Source: Heteroruminococcus sp964370005 (GTDB lineage: Bacteria > Bacillota > Clostridia > Oscillospirales > Ruminococcaceae). Taken from it: DNA of 18,255 nt. Where the stretch lies: contig CAYJGR010000049.1 of the NCBI GenBank assembly GCA_964370005.1, positions 1 through 18,255 on the forward strand. The letters are read 5' to 3'. The notes under the pieces are model-generated. The model was not told the origin of the DNA and ran no database searches. It saw nothing but the letters and a program-made list of their open reading frames with translations. The position numbers and the translations under genes were made by a program. Position 1 is the first letter of the stretch; every line of letters starts with the position of its first letter. Below, piece after piece: positions 6,533 through 12,725 of the stretch.

Positions 6533-7635
6533 ATGCAAAATAATTTTGGACTTACACCCAATATGTTTCACGAATTATATATGAGGCACAGCTACGAGGT
6601 ATACGAGCGGTGTTTTTCCGACCTTGGGGAAAGAGGTGCGGCACTGAACAAGACCACCGCCATTTTTGAGCAGGCACGCACAAATATGCTCCAAATACCC
6701 ACCATACAGCTAACCGAACAACGCCAAAACTCGGTTTTGCAGGAGGCTTTGGAGGAAGCTCTATCGGGCGATGTTTTGGAGGACAACCCCAAACCCGCCA
6801 TTTCTTATGAGTCCCAGCCCATTGCGCCGGCTTTTGTCCCCCCCGCAAAACCTGTCTCCACCCAACCACTCACTACCTCCGACCTGATGCCCGCTCCCAA
6901 GGTCGATAAACCCATAGCACCCGATCTAGCACCCGCTCCAAAGGTTGAGAAACCGGCGGCGCCCGATTTAGTCCCCGCTCCAACGGTTGAGAAATCGGCG
7001 ACACCCGATTTAGCTCCCGCTCCCAAGACCGAGCCTGCCATTTTGGATGGCGGCATGANNNNNNNNNNNNNNNNNNNNNNNNNNNNNNNNNNNNNNNNNN
7101 NNNNNNNNNNNNNNNNNNNNNNNNNNNNNNNNNNNNNNNNNNNNNNNNNNNNNNNNNNCCCGATTTAGCTCCCGCTCCCAAGACCGAGCCTGCCATTTTG
7201 GATGGCGGCATGATTGCACCTGCAAAGCCTGAAAATGACACCTCACTTTTACATACAACTTTGTTAAAGTCGGTACCCATAGAGCAGGAGTCCACCGATG
7301 TTGTCACCAAGGGCAAGGCCTCATCTCCCGAGACACCCCCTGATATGTCTGCACCATCAAAGCCTTCTACTTCGAATGCCAATTCCTCCTACCCATGGGA
7401 GAACGGCAAGGAGATTGTGGGGTTTGGGGATAATGTTGACCCTGTAATGGACGAGCCTACCACTTCAAAGCCAGGTAGCAAAACAGTAGCAGTAGCTATG
7501 GCCATAGTATTTTTGGTGCTGGCTATACTGTTTTTGTTGTGGGTACTGCTTGGAGTGCTGGGTTACATGACTGCAATGTCCATACCCGACCTTGGGTATT
7601 CGTGGTTTAACCAAAATGTGTTTTCATTATTCTGA
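6533..7635 (+). CDS. Sigma-70 region 2-like membrane protein with proline-rich tandem repeats (interrupted by gap)
   Basis: No family name is certain. Residues about 8-45 follow the spacing of ECF sigma region 2 (ELYMRHSYEVYERCFSDLG, then AALNKTTAIFEQAR against the usual AEDLTQEVF), but the acidic and Gln residues of region 2.2 are gone. A low-complexity linker follows with four 14-residue repeats of the form PDLxPAPKVEKPxx (6878-7045). Near the C-terminus is one membrane helix (VAVAMAIVFLVLAILFLLWVLLGVLG), then DLGYSWFNQNVFSLF. The 100-N gap breaks the frame, but collapsing the identical 55-nt flanks (7004-7058, 7159-7213) restores one open frame of 315 residues. ATG 6533 is chosen over 6515 because AAGGGATG lies 7 nt before it. 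The likely topology is N-terminal domain inside, short C-terminus outside. A role in regulation or as a scaffold is a guess. Confidence 0.72.
6878..7045 (+). repeat. Four tandem 42-nt units encoding PDLxPAPKVEKPxx
   Basis: Units start at 6878, 6920, 6962 and 7004, exactly 42 nt apart, and encode 14 residues each. The units are diverged but clearly related, and the last changes to KTEPAIL. Their similarity probably broke the assembly at 7059, so the real copy number is uncertain. Confidence 0.85.
7059..7158. other. Assembly gap of 100 N with overlapping contig ends
   Basis: The 55 nt before the gap (7004-7058) and the 55 nt after it (7159-7213) are identical. This suggests contig ends that overlap by one assembly k-mer rather than 100 unknown bases. 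Joining them through the overlap keeps the reading frame; taking the N run literally breaks it. Confidence 0.9.
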
Positions 7636-7655
7636 TATTATATATGATGATACAG

Positions 7656-7689
7656 GCCTCCCTCACAGTGTGGGGGAGGCTATTTTTTC
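7656..7689 (+). terminator. Intrinsic terminator of the sigma-like protein gene
   Basis: An 11-bp stem (7656-7666 with 7670-7680, one G-T pair, 3-nt loop AGT) is followed by TATTTTTT. It lies 21 nt after the stop codon and is a strong rho-independent terminator. Confidence 0.9.
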
Positions 7690-7720
7690 ATTGAGGATTT
7701 CTTTTATTTCCTCTTGTGTA

Positions 7721-7748
7721 ACCACATACCCGCCGTCGTCATAGTATA
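7721..7748 (+). promoter_or_regulatory. Possible SigK-type sporulation promoter of the 53-residue peptide gene
   Basis: AC at 7721-7722, then 17 nt, then CATAGTATA at 7740-7748 match the consensus of the late mother-cell sigma factor SigK (AC, 16-17 nt, CATAnnnTA). The start point would be near 7755, just before the ribosome site at 7766. The consensus is short, so chance is possible, and no sigma-A promoter was found as an alternative. Confidence 0.4.
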
Positions 7749-7777
7749 TAGCAAATACTACTTGCGAGGTGAAAACT

Positions 7778-7939
7778 ATGTACGGTTTTGGCGGCAACGG
7801 TTGCTGGTGGATTATCATCATCATCCTTATCCTGTTCTGCTGCTGTGGTTGCGGTGGCTGGGGCGTTGGTGGCGGTTACAACAATAACGGCGGATGTGGT
7901 TGTGCTAACAACTACAACAACTGTGGTTGCGGTTGCTAA
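7778..7939 (+). CDS. Small Gly/Cys-rich hydrophobic peptide, 53 residues
   Basis: An ATG at 7778 with GAGGTG (7766-7771) 6 nt upstream opens a 53-residue frame ending TAA at 7937-7939. The order is: a Gly-rich start (MYGFGGNGCWW), a run of five Ile and LILF as a short membrane segment, then CCCGCGGWG and a Gly/Asn/Cys tail ending NNCGCGC. It contains 10 Cys. A terminator on one side, a good ribosome site and a second terminator after it support a real independent gene. The composition recalls small sporulation and coat peptides of Bacilli and Clostridia (YjcZ-like), and a SigK-like promoter lies upstream, but I see no firm family signature. Function unknown. Confidence 0.75.
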   Translation: MYGFGGNGCWWIIIIILILFCCCGCGGWGVGGGYNNNGGCGCANNYNNCGCGC

Positions 7940-8029
7940 ACTACCATTGCTAAAAGACCAAATAGCCCACAAAAACTTTTTTTGTAAGGCTAAATGGCAA
8001 AGCAAGTTACATGACATTCAGCAAAAAAA

Positions 8030-8057
8030 AGACCTCCATTTTTGGGGGTCTTTTTTT
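8030..8057. terminator. Bidirectional terminator between convergent genes
   Basis: The stem AGACCTCC (8030-8037) with GGGGGTCT (8044-8051) has A-runs before it and T-runs after it, so it can end transcription both ways. It serves the Gly/Cys-rich peptide gene (plus) and the cyclo-ligase gene (minus), whose stop codon at 8056-8058 lies in the T-tract. Confidence 0.88.
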
Positions 8058-8631
8058 AATTATTGCACCAAATCTCCTCCCGCTCGGTTATCACAATATC
8101 GGCGGGTATGTCCCACTCATCATGGGGTAGGTTTTCCATAAAAAGTGCATGGTATACCGCCCCCATCTTGTGCCCACAAAATCCCTGCAAAAACCTGTCA
8201 TAATACCCACCACCATATCCTATGCGAAAACCACTGAGATCAAATCCCAAACCCGGCAACAGACACAATGTGTGCTCGGTGGCACTTGCTACACTGCAAA
8301 TACTTGGGTTTGGCTCTAAAATACCATGGGCACCGCTCATAAGCTGTGTGGTGTCGGATACATATAAAAAATCCATATGGCGGGTCCCCGGCTCACAACG
8401 GGGCAATGCCACCCCTACACCCCTTTGCCAGAGCGCTCGCATAAGCTGTGTCGTGTCAAATTCCCCCTGCATCGAGGCGTACAAGAGCACCGTATCTGCC
8501 TGCTCTATCATAGGATGTGACAGCAGTCGTTTTGTGATAGCATCATCCCACAGGCGGTGTTGCTGCACGGTTATCATGGCACGTTTTGACAGTAGCTCCC
8601 GGCGCAGCTGGAATTTATCCATACCACACAT
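8056..8631 (-). CDS. 5-formyltetrahydrofolate cyclo-ligase
   Basis: The 191-residue enzyme uses ATP to convert 5-formyl-THF into 5,10-methenyl-THF, returning a storage folate to the one-carbon pool. It shows the family pattern: an N-terminal RRELLSKR, VLLYASMQGEFDT, VALPRCEPGTRHMDF, GILEPNP, and the signature PGLGFDLSGFRIGYGGGYYDRFL at about residues 126-148. I start it at the ATG at 8631, whose first base is shared with the last base of the upstream stop (TGATG), a typical coupled start; ATG at 8622 or 8637 is possible. Within this cluster it can feed the folate cofactor that ThyX uses. The gene has been called fthC, ygfA or yqgN in other species. Confidence 0.92.
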   Translation of the reverse strand: MCGMDKFQLRRELLSKRAMITVQQHRLWDDAITKRLLSHPMIEQADTVLLYASMQGEFDTTQLMRALWQRGVGVALPRCEPGTRHMDFLYVSDTTQLMSGAHGILEPNPSICSVASATEHTLCLLPGLGFDLSGFRIGYGGGYYDRFLQGFCGHKMGAVYHALFMENLPHDEWDIPADIVITEREEIWCNN

Positions 8632-9167
8632 CAGCACTGCAAGCTGGCGGCCAAGAGATCGGCTCGTGCCTTGCCCTCCAAGGCCTCTAAGAGCGCAAGG
8701 CCAAATTTTATGGACTGCCCCGCACCCGAGGCCGTGATGATTTTGCCATCCCTCACGGTGGAGGTGTCGAGAAATTTAGCCCCCCCGAGTTGATCCTCAA
8801 ACCCAGGGTAGCATGTGACCCGCACCCCATCAAGCAGTCCCATATGTCCCAAAATCGTGGGGGCGGCACAAATTGCCCCCACCCATATATCATTTTGCAC
8901 CGCATGTGCCACAAAGGAGCGCACCACCTCGGATTTTTCTAAATTCAGCGTGCCGGGCATCCCACCGGGTAACACCACCATTTCAAGGTCATTTAGGGTG
9001 GTTTCACTCTGTTCAAGGTCGCAGGCGACGGTTATGCCGTGACTGCCTCGGATGATTTTACTCCCAACACCGACCAACGCCACCTCTTTCTCGGCTCGGC
9101 GCAGTATGTCTGCCACCGTAAGCGCCTCTATCTCCTCAAATCCATCGGCCAAAAAAATGTAAATCAT
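8631..9167 (-). CDS. DJ-1/PfpI family protein (possible glyoxalase/deglycase)
   Basis: The 178-residue protein belongs to the DJ-1 branch of the DJ-1/ThiJ/PfpI superfamily. Landmarks are LADGFEEIEA, with Glu14 in the position of human DJ-1 Glu18; VVLPGGMPGT; and the nucleophile elbow VGAICAAPTIL with Cys100. YPGFEDQLGG and IITASGAGQSIKFGLALLE follow, as in family members. Proposed activities of relatives are glyoxalase III or protein and nucleotide repair after methylglyoxal damage. It overlaps the DUF2156 gene by 4 nt (ATGA) and the cyclo-ligase start by 1 nt, so it belongs to the thyX cluster. Confidence 0.92.
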   Translation of the reverse strand: MIYIFLADGFEEIEALTVADILRRAEKEVALVGVGSKIIRGSHGITVACDLEQSETTLNDLEMVVLPGGMPGTLNLEKSEVVRSFVAHAVQNDIWVGAICAAPTILGHMGLLDGVRVTCYPGFEDQLGGAKFLDTSTVRDGKIITASGAGQSIKFGLALLEALEGKARADLLAASLQC

Positions 9168-10081
9168 TGGTGTCCCTCCGTTGTTATGAGCCTTGCAATG
9201 TGTTTTTCGACCATTTTGGCAGGCTGATAAGACAGCTTTGCCCTGCGTAGTCCCTCCTCGCCCATGTCCTCCTCACGGTTTACAAAAGCAACTTCGGGAT
9301 GTTTTTCTTTTATCTGTATGGCGAACTGCTGATTTATCATGGGGTAACACCCTTGTATCTCCCCAAACGCCTTTTCAATGTGTGTCACAAATGTATCACA
9401 GCAGAGCTTGCACCCCATGGTAAAGGCTATCACCTCGCCGTCACGGCGCAGTACACCGCCCTCAAGCCCCAAGGCCGAGAAGTTTTCAAATGCAGTCTGT
9501 ACAGCGGCGGCCTCCTTGCCCAAACTCGGGTCGTCACTGCAACCATTGCGGCGGCACCACTCACGGTTCATCTTTTGGCAATCGGGAATGTTTTCGGGGG
9601 TCATCTCCTCAAAACTCCAGTTATCCTCATCCTTAAAACGTGCGATGTGGTTGCGCTTGCCGTGAAGTTTCTTGCCACTGAGGCTTATTAGTTTTTCTAT
9701 ATCATACACATAATCCCAACTATCGCGGTCAGGGGTGATTTCAAACTTACCATGAAAAAGGGTCTCAAGCTCGGCCTGTTGGTGAGGTTGCACCCCCACA
9801 AGCATAAAGGGCAGACCGTTTTGCTCTGCATCGGCCATCATGCTCTCTATCACAGGGGTTATGTCGCCTGTGCCTATGGGATAGCCGTAGGCGACATCAT
9901 CTCCGTATTTGCCCACTCTGACCACCAAGTAATTATCTACCTGCGCCACGGTTTGGGCATAGGCCTCTTTCCACAAAAACAGATTAGAAAAGCTTTGGGC
10001 ACAGGATACCCCATCCCCCGCCTTTATAAGAGGGTCTATCCAATTTTTATCAGGCAAAGTTACTTCACTGAATGATATCAT
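9164..10081 (-). CDS. DUF2156 (phosphatidylglycerol lysyltransferase-like, GNAT fold) protein
   Basis: The 305-residue soluble protein matches the DUF2156 family, which shares its fold with the C-terminal aminoacyl-transferase domain of MprF and with FemX-type GNAT enzymes. Visible features: N-terminal SCAQSFSNLFLWKEAY, the YDIEKLISLSGKKLHGKRNHIARF segment, an acetyltransferase-like GGVLRRDGEVIAFTMG, and a late VNREEDMGEEGLRRAKLSYQPAKMVEKH typical of the family. It lacks the membrane domain of MprF. The ATG at 10081 is preferred because AAAGGAGA lies upstream and the gene then starts 1 nt after tmk; a longer reading to 10108 would run into tmk. The substrate is unknown; a lipid or peptidoglycan aminoacylation is possible. 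Confidence 0.85.
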   Translation of the reverse strand: MISFSEVTLPDKNWIDPLIKAGDGVSCAQSFSNLFLWKEAYAQTVAQVDNYLVVRVGKYGDDVAYGYPIGTGDITPVIESMMADAEQNGLPFMLVGVQPHQQAELETLFHGKFEITPDRDSWDYVYDIEKLISLSGKKLHGKRNHIARFKDEDNWSFEEMTPENIPDCQKMNREWCRRNGCSDDPSLGKEAAAVQTAFENFSALGLEGGVLRRDGEVIAFTMGCKLCCDTFVTHIEKAFGEIQGCYPMINQQFAIQIKEKHPEVAFVNREEDMGEEGLRRAKLSYQPAKMVEKHIARLITTEGHQ

Positions 10082-10082
10082 G

Positions 10083-10754
10083 TTATTTTGTTTCTCCTTT
10101 AAGCACACTTTGTGTCATCTGCCATACAATATTTGATATATTCTCTTTAGAGAGCAGTTGGCCGTCAGGGCAGCAGTTTACCACCTGCCAACCAAAGCGC
10201 TTTGTTACATACTCGGCCGCCTTATAACATCGCTGTAAATACTCCTCATCGGCCTCGTGGATGTCCTTTTTTTCACCTTTTCCGTCATATCTCTCCATGA
10301 TCAGTTCACGTGAAATTTCTATGGGTACCGATAGAAACACCACCATGTCGGGGCGGGGTAACATCAGGCGGTTGTATTCATAATCTTCCAGCCAATCAAG
10401 ATACTCATCCCACTGCTCGGGCGGGAGCTTTGAGGTCTGGTGCACAGCATTGGATGTAGTGTAGCGGTCGGATATCAACACGCCGTCATTATAAAGCCCG
10501 CCCCACCTCTGACGATAGCTTACATACCTATCCATGGCATAAAAACTCGAGGCGGCATATGCCCCCACCTCGTCGGCTTGTCCGAGCTGTCCACCCAAAT
10601 ACATCCGCACAAGCACCGAGGAGTCATGCTCATAATCAGGGAATGTAATTTTGTGATTTTTTATGTTTTCACGGGTCAATCGACGGCACAAAAGCTCGGT
10701 CTGGGTGGCCTTTCCACTGCCGTCCAACCCCTCTATCACAATCAGTTTGCCCAT
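10083..10754 (-). CDS. tmk: Thymidylate (dTMP) kinase
   Basis: The 223-residue enzyme phosphorylates dTMP to dTDP. It begins MGKLIVIEGLDGSGKATQT, with the P-loop GLDGSGKAT at 9-17, where Ala replaces the usual Ser/Thr after the Lys. The DRY motif is at 96-98 (ISDRYTTSNAVHQ), and MVVFLSVPIEISRELIMER is typical of the lid-bearing C-terminal half. EADEEYLQRCYKAAEYV is also characteristic. It is separated from thyX by 3 nt, so both last steps of dTTP synthesis are co-transcribed. The P-loop variant T-to-A step should not stop binding, but I cannot test it. Confidence 0.93.
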   Translation of the reverse strand: MGKLIVIEGLDGSGKATQTELLCRRLTRENIKNHKITFPDYEHDSSVLVRMYLGGQLGQADEVGAYAASSFYAMDRYVSYRQRWGGLYNDGVLISDRYTTSNAVHQTSKLPPEQWDEYLDWLEDYEYNRLMLPRPDMVVFLSVPIEISRELIMERYDGKGEKKDIHEADEEYLQRCYKAAEYVTKRFGWQVVNCCPDGQLLSKENISNIVWQMTQSVLKGETK

Positions 10755-10757
10755 CTC

Positions 10758-11537
10758 TTATGCCTCGCTTTGTTTTTTAAGTTCTTTGTACTTCGCGCGT
10801 ACCCCTGCCATTTCGCCACAGCTCATACGACCCTCGGGGCAGGGCCCCCCAAGACATGGTGGCCCCGCTGTCTTAAATATATGCGGTGCCACATCGTAAA
10901 CAAGGCTTAGCATCTGTTTTGCCACATCCCGTATCTCCCATTGGGCACGATTGCAACAGCGGTGGGAGAAAAAATTGTGCAGTGCACGGGCATTCATGGT
11001 GACCACCATCTTTGTATCACATGCGCCGGGCAGTACAAAGCGGGCATCCTCTATGGCCTTTTTCTCGGCGGCCGAGGCGGCGGCCTTCTCGGTTTTGCCC
11101 TCCTGCAAAAACTGCGGGTAGTAAGTCTCCTTTAGCATGGCCGCAATGCGGTCGTAATAATCCTGTGCCGACTGCATTGCCTCCAAAAATAGCTGTGTGG
11201 CCTCGGCGTTTTGGGCTATGGCCGGTGGAGTGACATATTCAAACTGATTTTCGCTCACATAACGCTGGCTTTGTACGCTGTAGGAGGCTATGCGGTGGCG
11301 GGTGATTTGGGCAAGCAGTGTGCGGGATACCCCTTCAATACCAAATGTAAAGTTTGCGTGCTCCAAGGGGCTCTGATGCCCTATTTCGCCAAGCATGTCC
11401 AAGAATTTTGCCACACTGTCCTCGGTCAGATTGTCAAAAAGTGTTTCAATTTCGGCGGGGCTGTAGCATAGTTTTGCGGCGGCCGCCACCGTCTTTTCGG
11501 GATGTGGGGTGTGAGATATCAGTGTGACATGTGCCAT
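10758..11537 (-). CDS. thyX: FAD-dependent thymidylate synthase ThyX
   Basis: The 259-residue enzyme makes dTMP from dUMP using methylene-THF, FAD and NADPH, the alternative to ThyA. The diagnostic ThyX motif RHR-X7-S is present at 80-90 (RHRIASYSVQSQRY). HQSPLEHANFTFGIEGVSR before it and NARALHNFFSHRCCNRAQWEI later are also typical. The C-terminus holds a Cys cluster (CLGG, CPEG, SCGEM) seen in several clostridial ThyX proteins. An AAAGGATG ribosome site precedes the ATG. It heads the thyX-tmk-DUF2156-DJ-1-cyclo-ligase cluster. No thyA or dhfr is in the window, and ThyX is known to produce THF directly, so it needs no DHFR. Confidence 0.96.
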   Translation of the reverse strand: MAHVTLISHTPHPEKTVAAAAKLCYSPAEIETLFDNLTEDSVAKFLDMLGEIGHQSPLEHANFTFGIEGVSRTLLAQITRHRIASYSVQSQRYVSENQFEYVTPPAIAQNAEATQLFLEAMQSAQDYYDRIAAMLKETYYPQFLQEGKTEKAAASAAEKKAIEDARFVLPGACDTKMVVTMNARALHNFFSHRCCNRAQWEIRDVAKQMLSLVYDVAPHIFKTAGPPCLGGPCPEGRMSCGEMAGVRAKYKELKKQSEA

Positions 11538-11565
11538 TGTTTTTCATCCTTTCTGCTATTTACAG

Positions 11566-11593
11566 ACCCTGCCGCCCGCCCGGGCGGCAGGGT
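11566..11593 (-). terminator. GC-rich hairpin between the Cys-rich protein gene and thyX
   Basis: Perfect 12-bp arms (11566-11577 and 11582-11593, 4-nt loop) lie 11 nt after the stop of the upstream gene on the minus strand. There is no U-tract after the stem, so it is a weak terminator, a pause or an RNA-stabilising structure. thyX starts about 28 nt later. Confidence 0.55.
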
Positions 11594-11604
11594 AAACATT
11601 CATT

Positions 11605-12393
11605 TTAGTCGCAACCAAGTTCGGTGAGTTTGGGTGGGAAAAACTCGTCGGTAGGAAATTTAATCTTTTGAAATAGGGTGCAAGGGTCGTCGGTGCTGTT
11701 AGTGTGTTCCTTATCGGGTACACAAAAATCATAGGCCGGTATCATCATTTGCACTGTGCGTTCAAGCTCGACAATTGTGAAAAGCCCTAAAGTAATGAAG
11801 ATAGATTTCTCACTGCGAACACCCGAGAAATCGCCATCAAAACGACTGCATACACATACGGGAAGTTCACACAGAATGTCATTGTGATGATGGCAATCCA
11901 CCACCTTGGCCGAGAGACAAATGGGGTCAACTGCCTGTAGCATCGCATTGGGGGCATTGCTATCTATCTTACAGGCGTGACTGCGGTTATCTTCCGAGCT
12001 GAAGGTTTTTACATTGCCCTCACTGCCGTACAGTATAACCTTCTTTTGATGGATGGCCACACCTCTTACAGCTCGTGGGTCACACAGCGGTGCATCTATC
12101 ACACCCAAGGTGACCACAAAGAAAAATGTCATATCGACCGAGTAATACCCTTTGTTAAAAGGCACCGGTTCCACATCCATGTACACATTGACTATTTCCA
12201 CCTCTTTACACTTGACACTGACCGCTCTGTCCACTATGGGCTGATCACGGTCGGTAAAGTATACCCGCAAATCGGTGACACAATCCTTATCGCTGACACT
12301 GTCGTAAATTCTGCCGGCATTGATGCAGACGGCCTCTTTGAACATATTGGCCCCCACAGCCGACATGGGATTAACCCTTTGGTTGTTTGGCAT
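11605..12393 (-). CDS. Conserved-looking Cys-rich protein of unknown function
   Basis: I do not recognise a named family with certainty. The 262-residue product has no signal peptide and no membrane helix, and carries 13 Cys. It reads as a beta-rich soluble protein: LRVYFTDRDQPIVDRAVSVKCKEVEIVNVYMDVEPVPFNKGYYSVDMTFFF. A His-rich VDCHHHNDILCELPVCVC segment lies near the middle and an acidic end follows. An excellent GGAGGA ribosome site lies just before the ATG. A possible sporulation-type promoter (AC, 16 nt, CATAAAATG, forward 12487-12513) lies 95 nt upstream. The repeated N-terminal KEAVCINAGRIYDSVSDKDC reads like a protein recurrent in Clostridia, possibly spore-associated, but that is recollection and inference. 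Confidence 0.7.
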   Translation of the reverse strand: MPNNQRVNPMSAVGANMFKEAVCINAGRIYDSVSDKDCVTDLRVYFTDRDQPIVDRAVSVKCKEVEIVNVYMDVEPVPFNKGYYSVDMTFFFVVTLGVIDAPLCDPRAVRGVAIHQKKVILYGSEGNVKTFSSEDNRSHACKIDSNAPNAMLQAVDPICLSAKVVDCHHHNDILCELPVCVCSRFDGDFSGVRSEKSIFITLGLFTIVELERTVQMMIPAYDFCVPDKEHTNSTDDPCTLFQKIKFPTDEFFPPKLTELGCD

Positions 12394-12725
12394 ACGCTTC
12401 CTCCTATCTGCCGTATATTACGGCTATGTGGTACTGCGCTGTACACTGTAGTGCCGATTGTTATCGGATACAGATGTGCTCAATACCATTTTATGAACAT
12501 TCTCACTTTTTGTTACGTCATAACTCAAGAAAAAGAATGCCGGAGAAAGTTTGTATGCCTCCCATCGTAATTATATTGTCCCCGCCGCTGAATTTTTCAG
12601 CTTAGGGGGTGATGGGTGCGAGTCGGGCTTATGCTCCGTGGGTGGGCTTGCCTCGGGCTTATGCCCGGGGAGTGCCCGCCGCCGCATAAGCGGAAAAGTC
12701 AGTGGTGCGGTATACCCCTACCATG
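12394..12725. other. 332-nt intergenic region with several small dyads
   Basis: No convincing gene is seen. It holds GCCGTA-TAT-TACGGC (12410-12424) just upstream of the ribosome site of the Cys-rich protein gene, and GCTGAA-TTT-TTCAGC (12587-12601). TCGGGCTTATGC occurs twice, 30 nt apart (12623-12634 and 12653-12664), the second copy being part of a CGGGC-TTAT-GCCCG hairpin, and CCGC-ATAA-GCGG follows at 12682-12693. The last elements sit 3' of pcrA on the minus strand and may end its transcript without a T-tract. The promoter of the Cys-rich protein gene may lie near 12487-12513. Confidence 0.5.

Noticed and set aside
6878..7045. CRISPR-like array
   Set aside because: Units are contiguous 42-nt coding repeats with no spacers, in frame with a protein.
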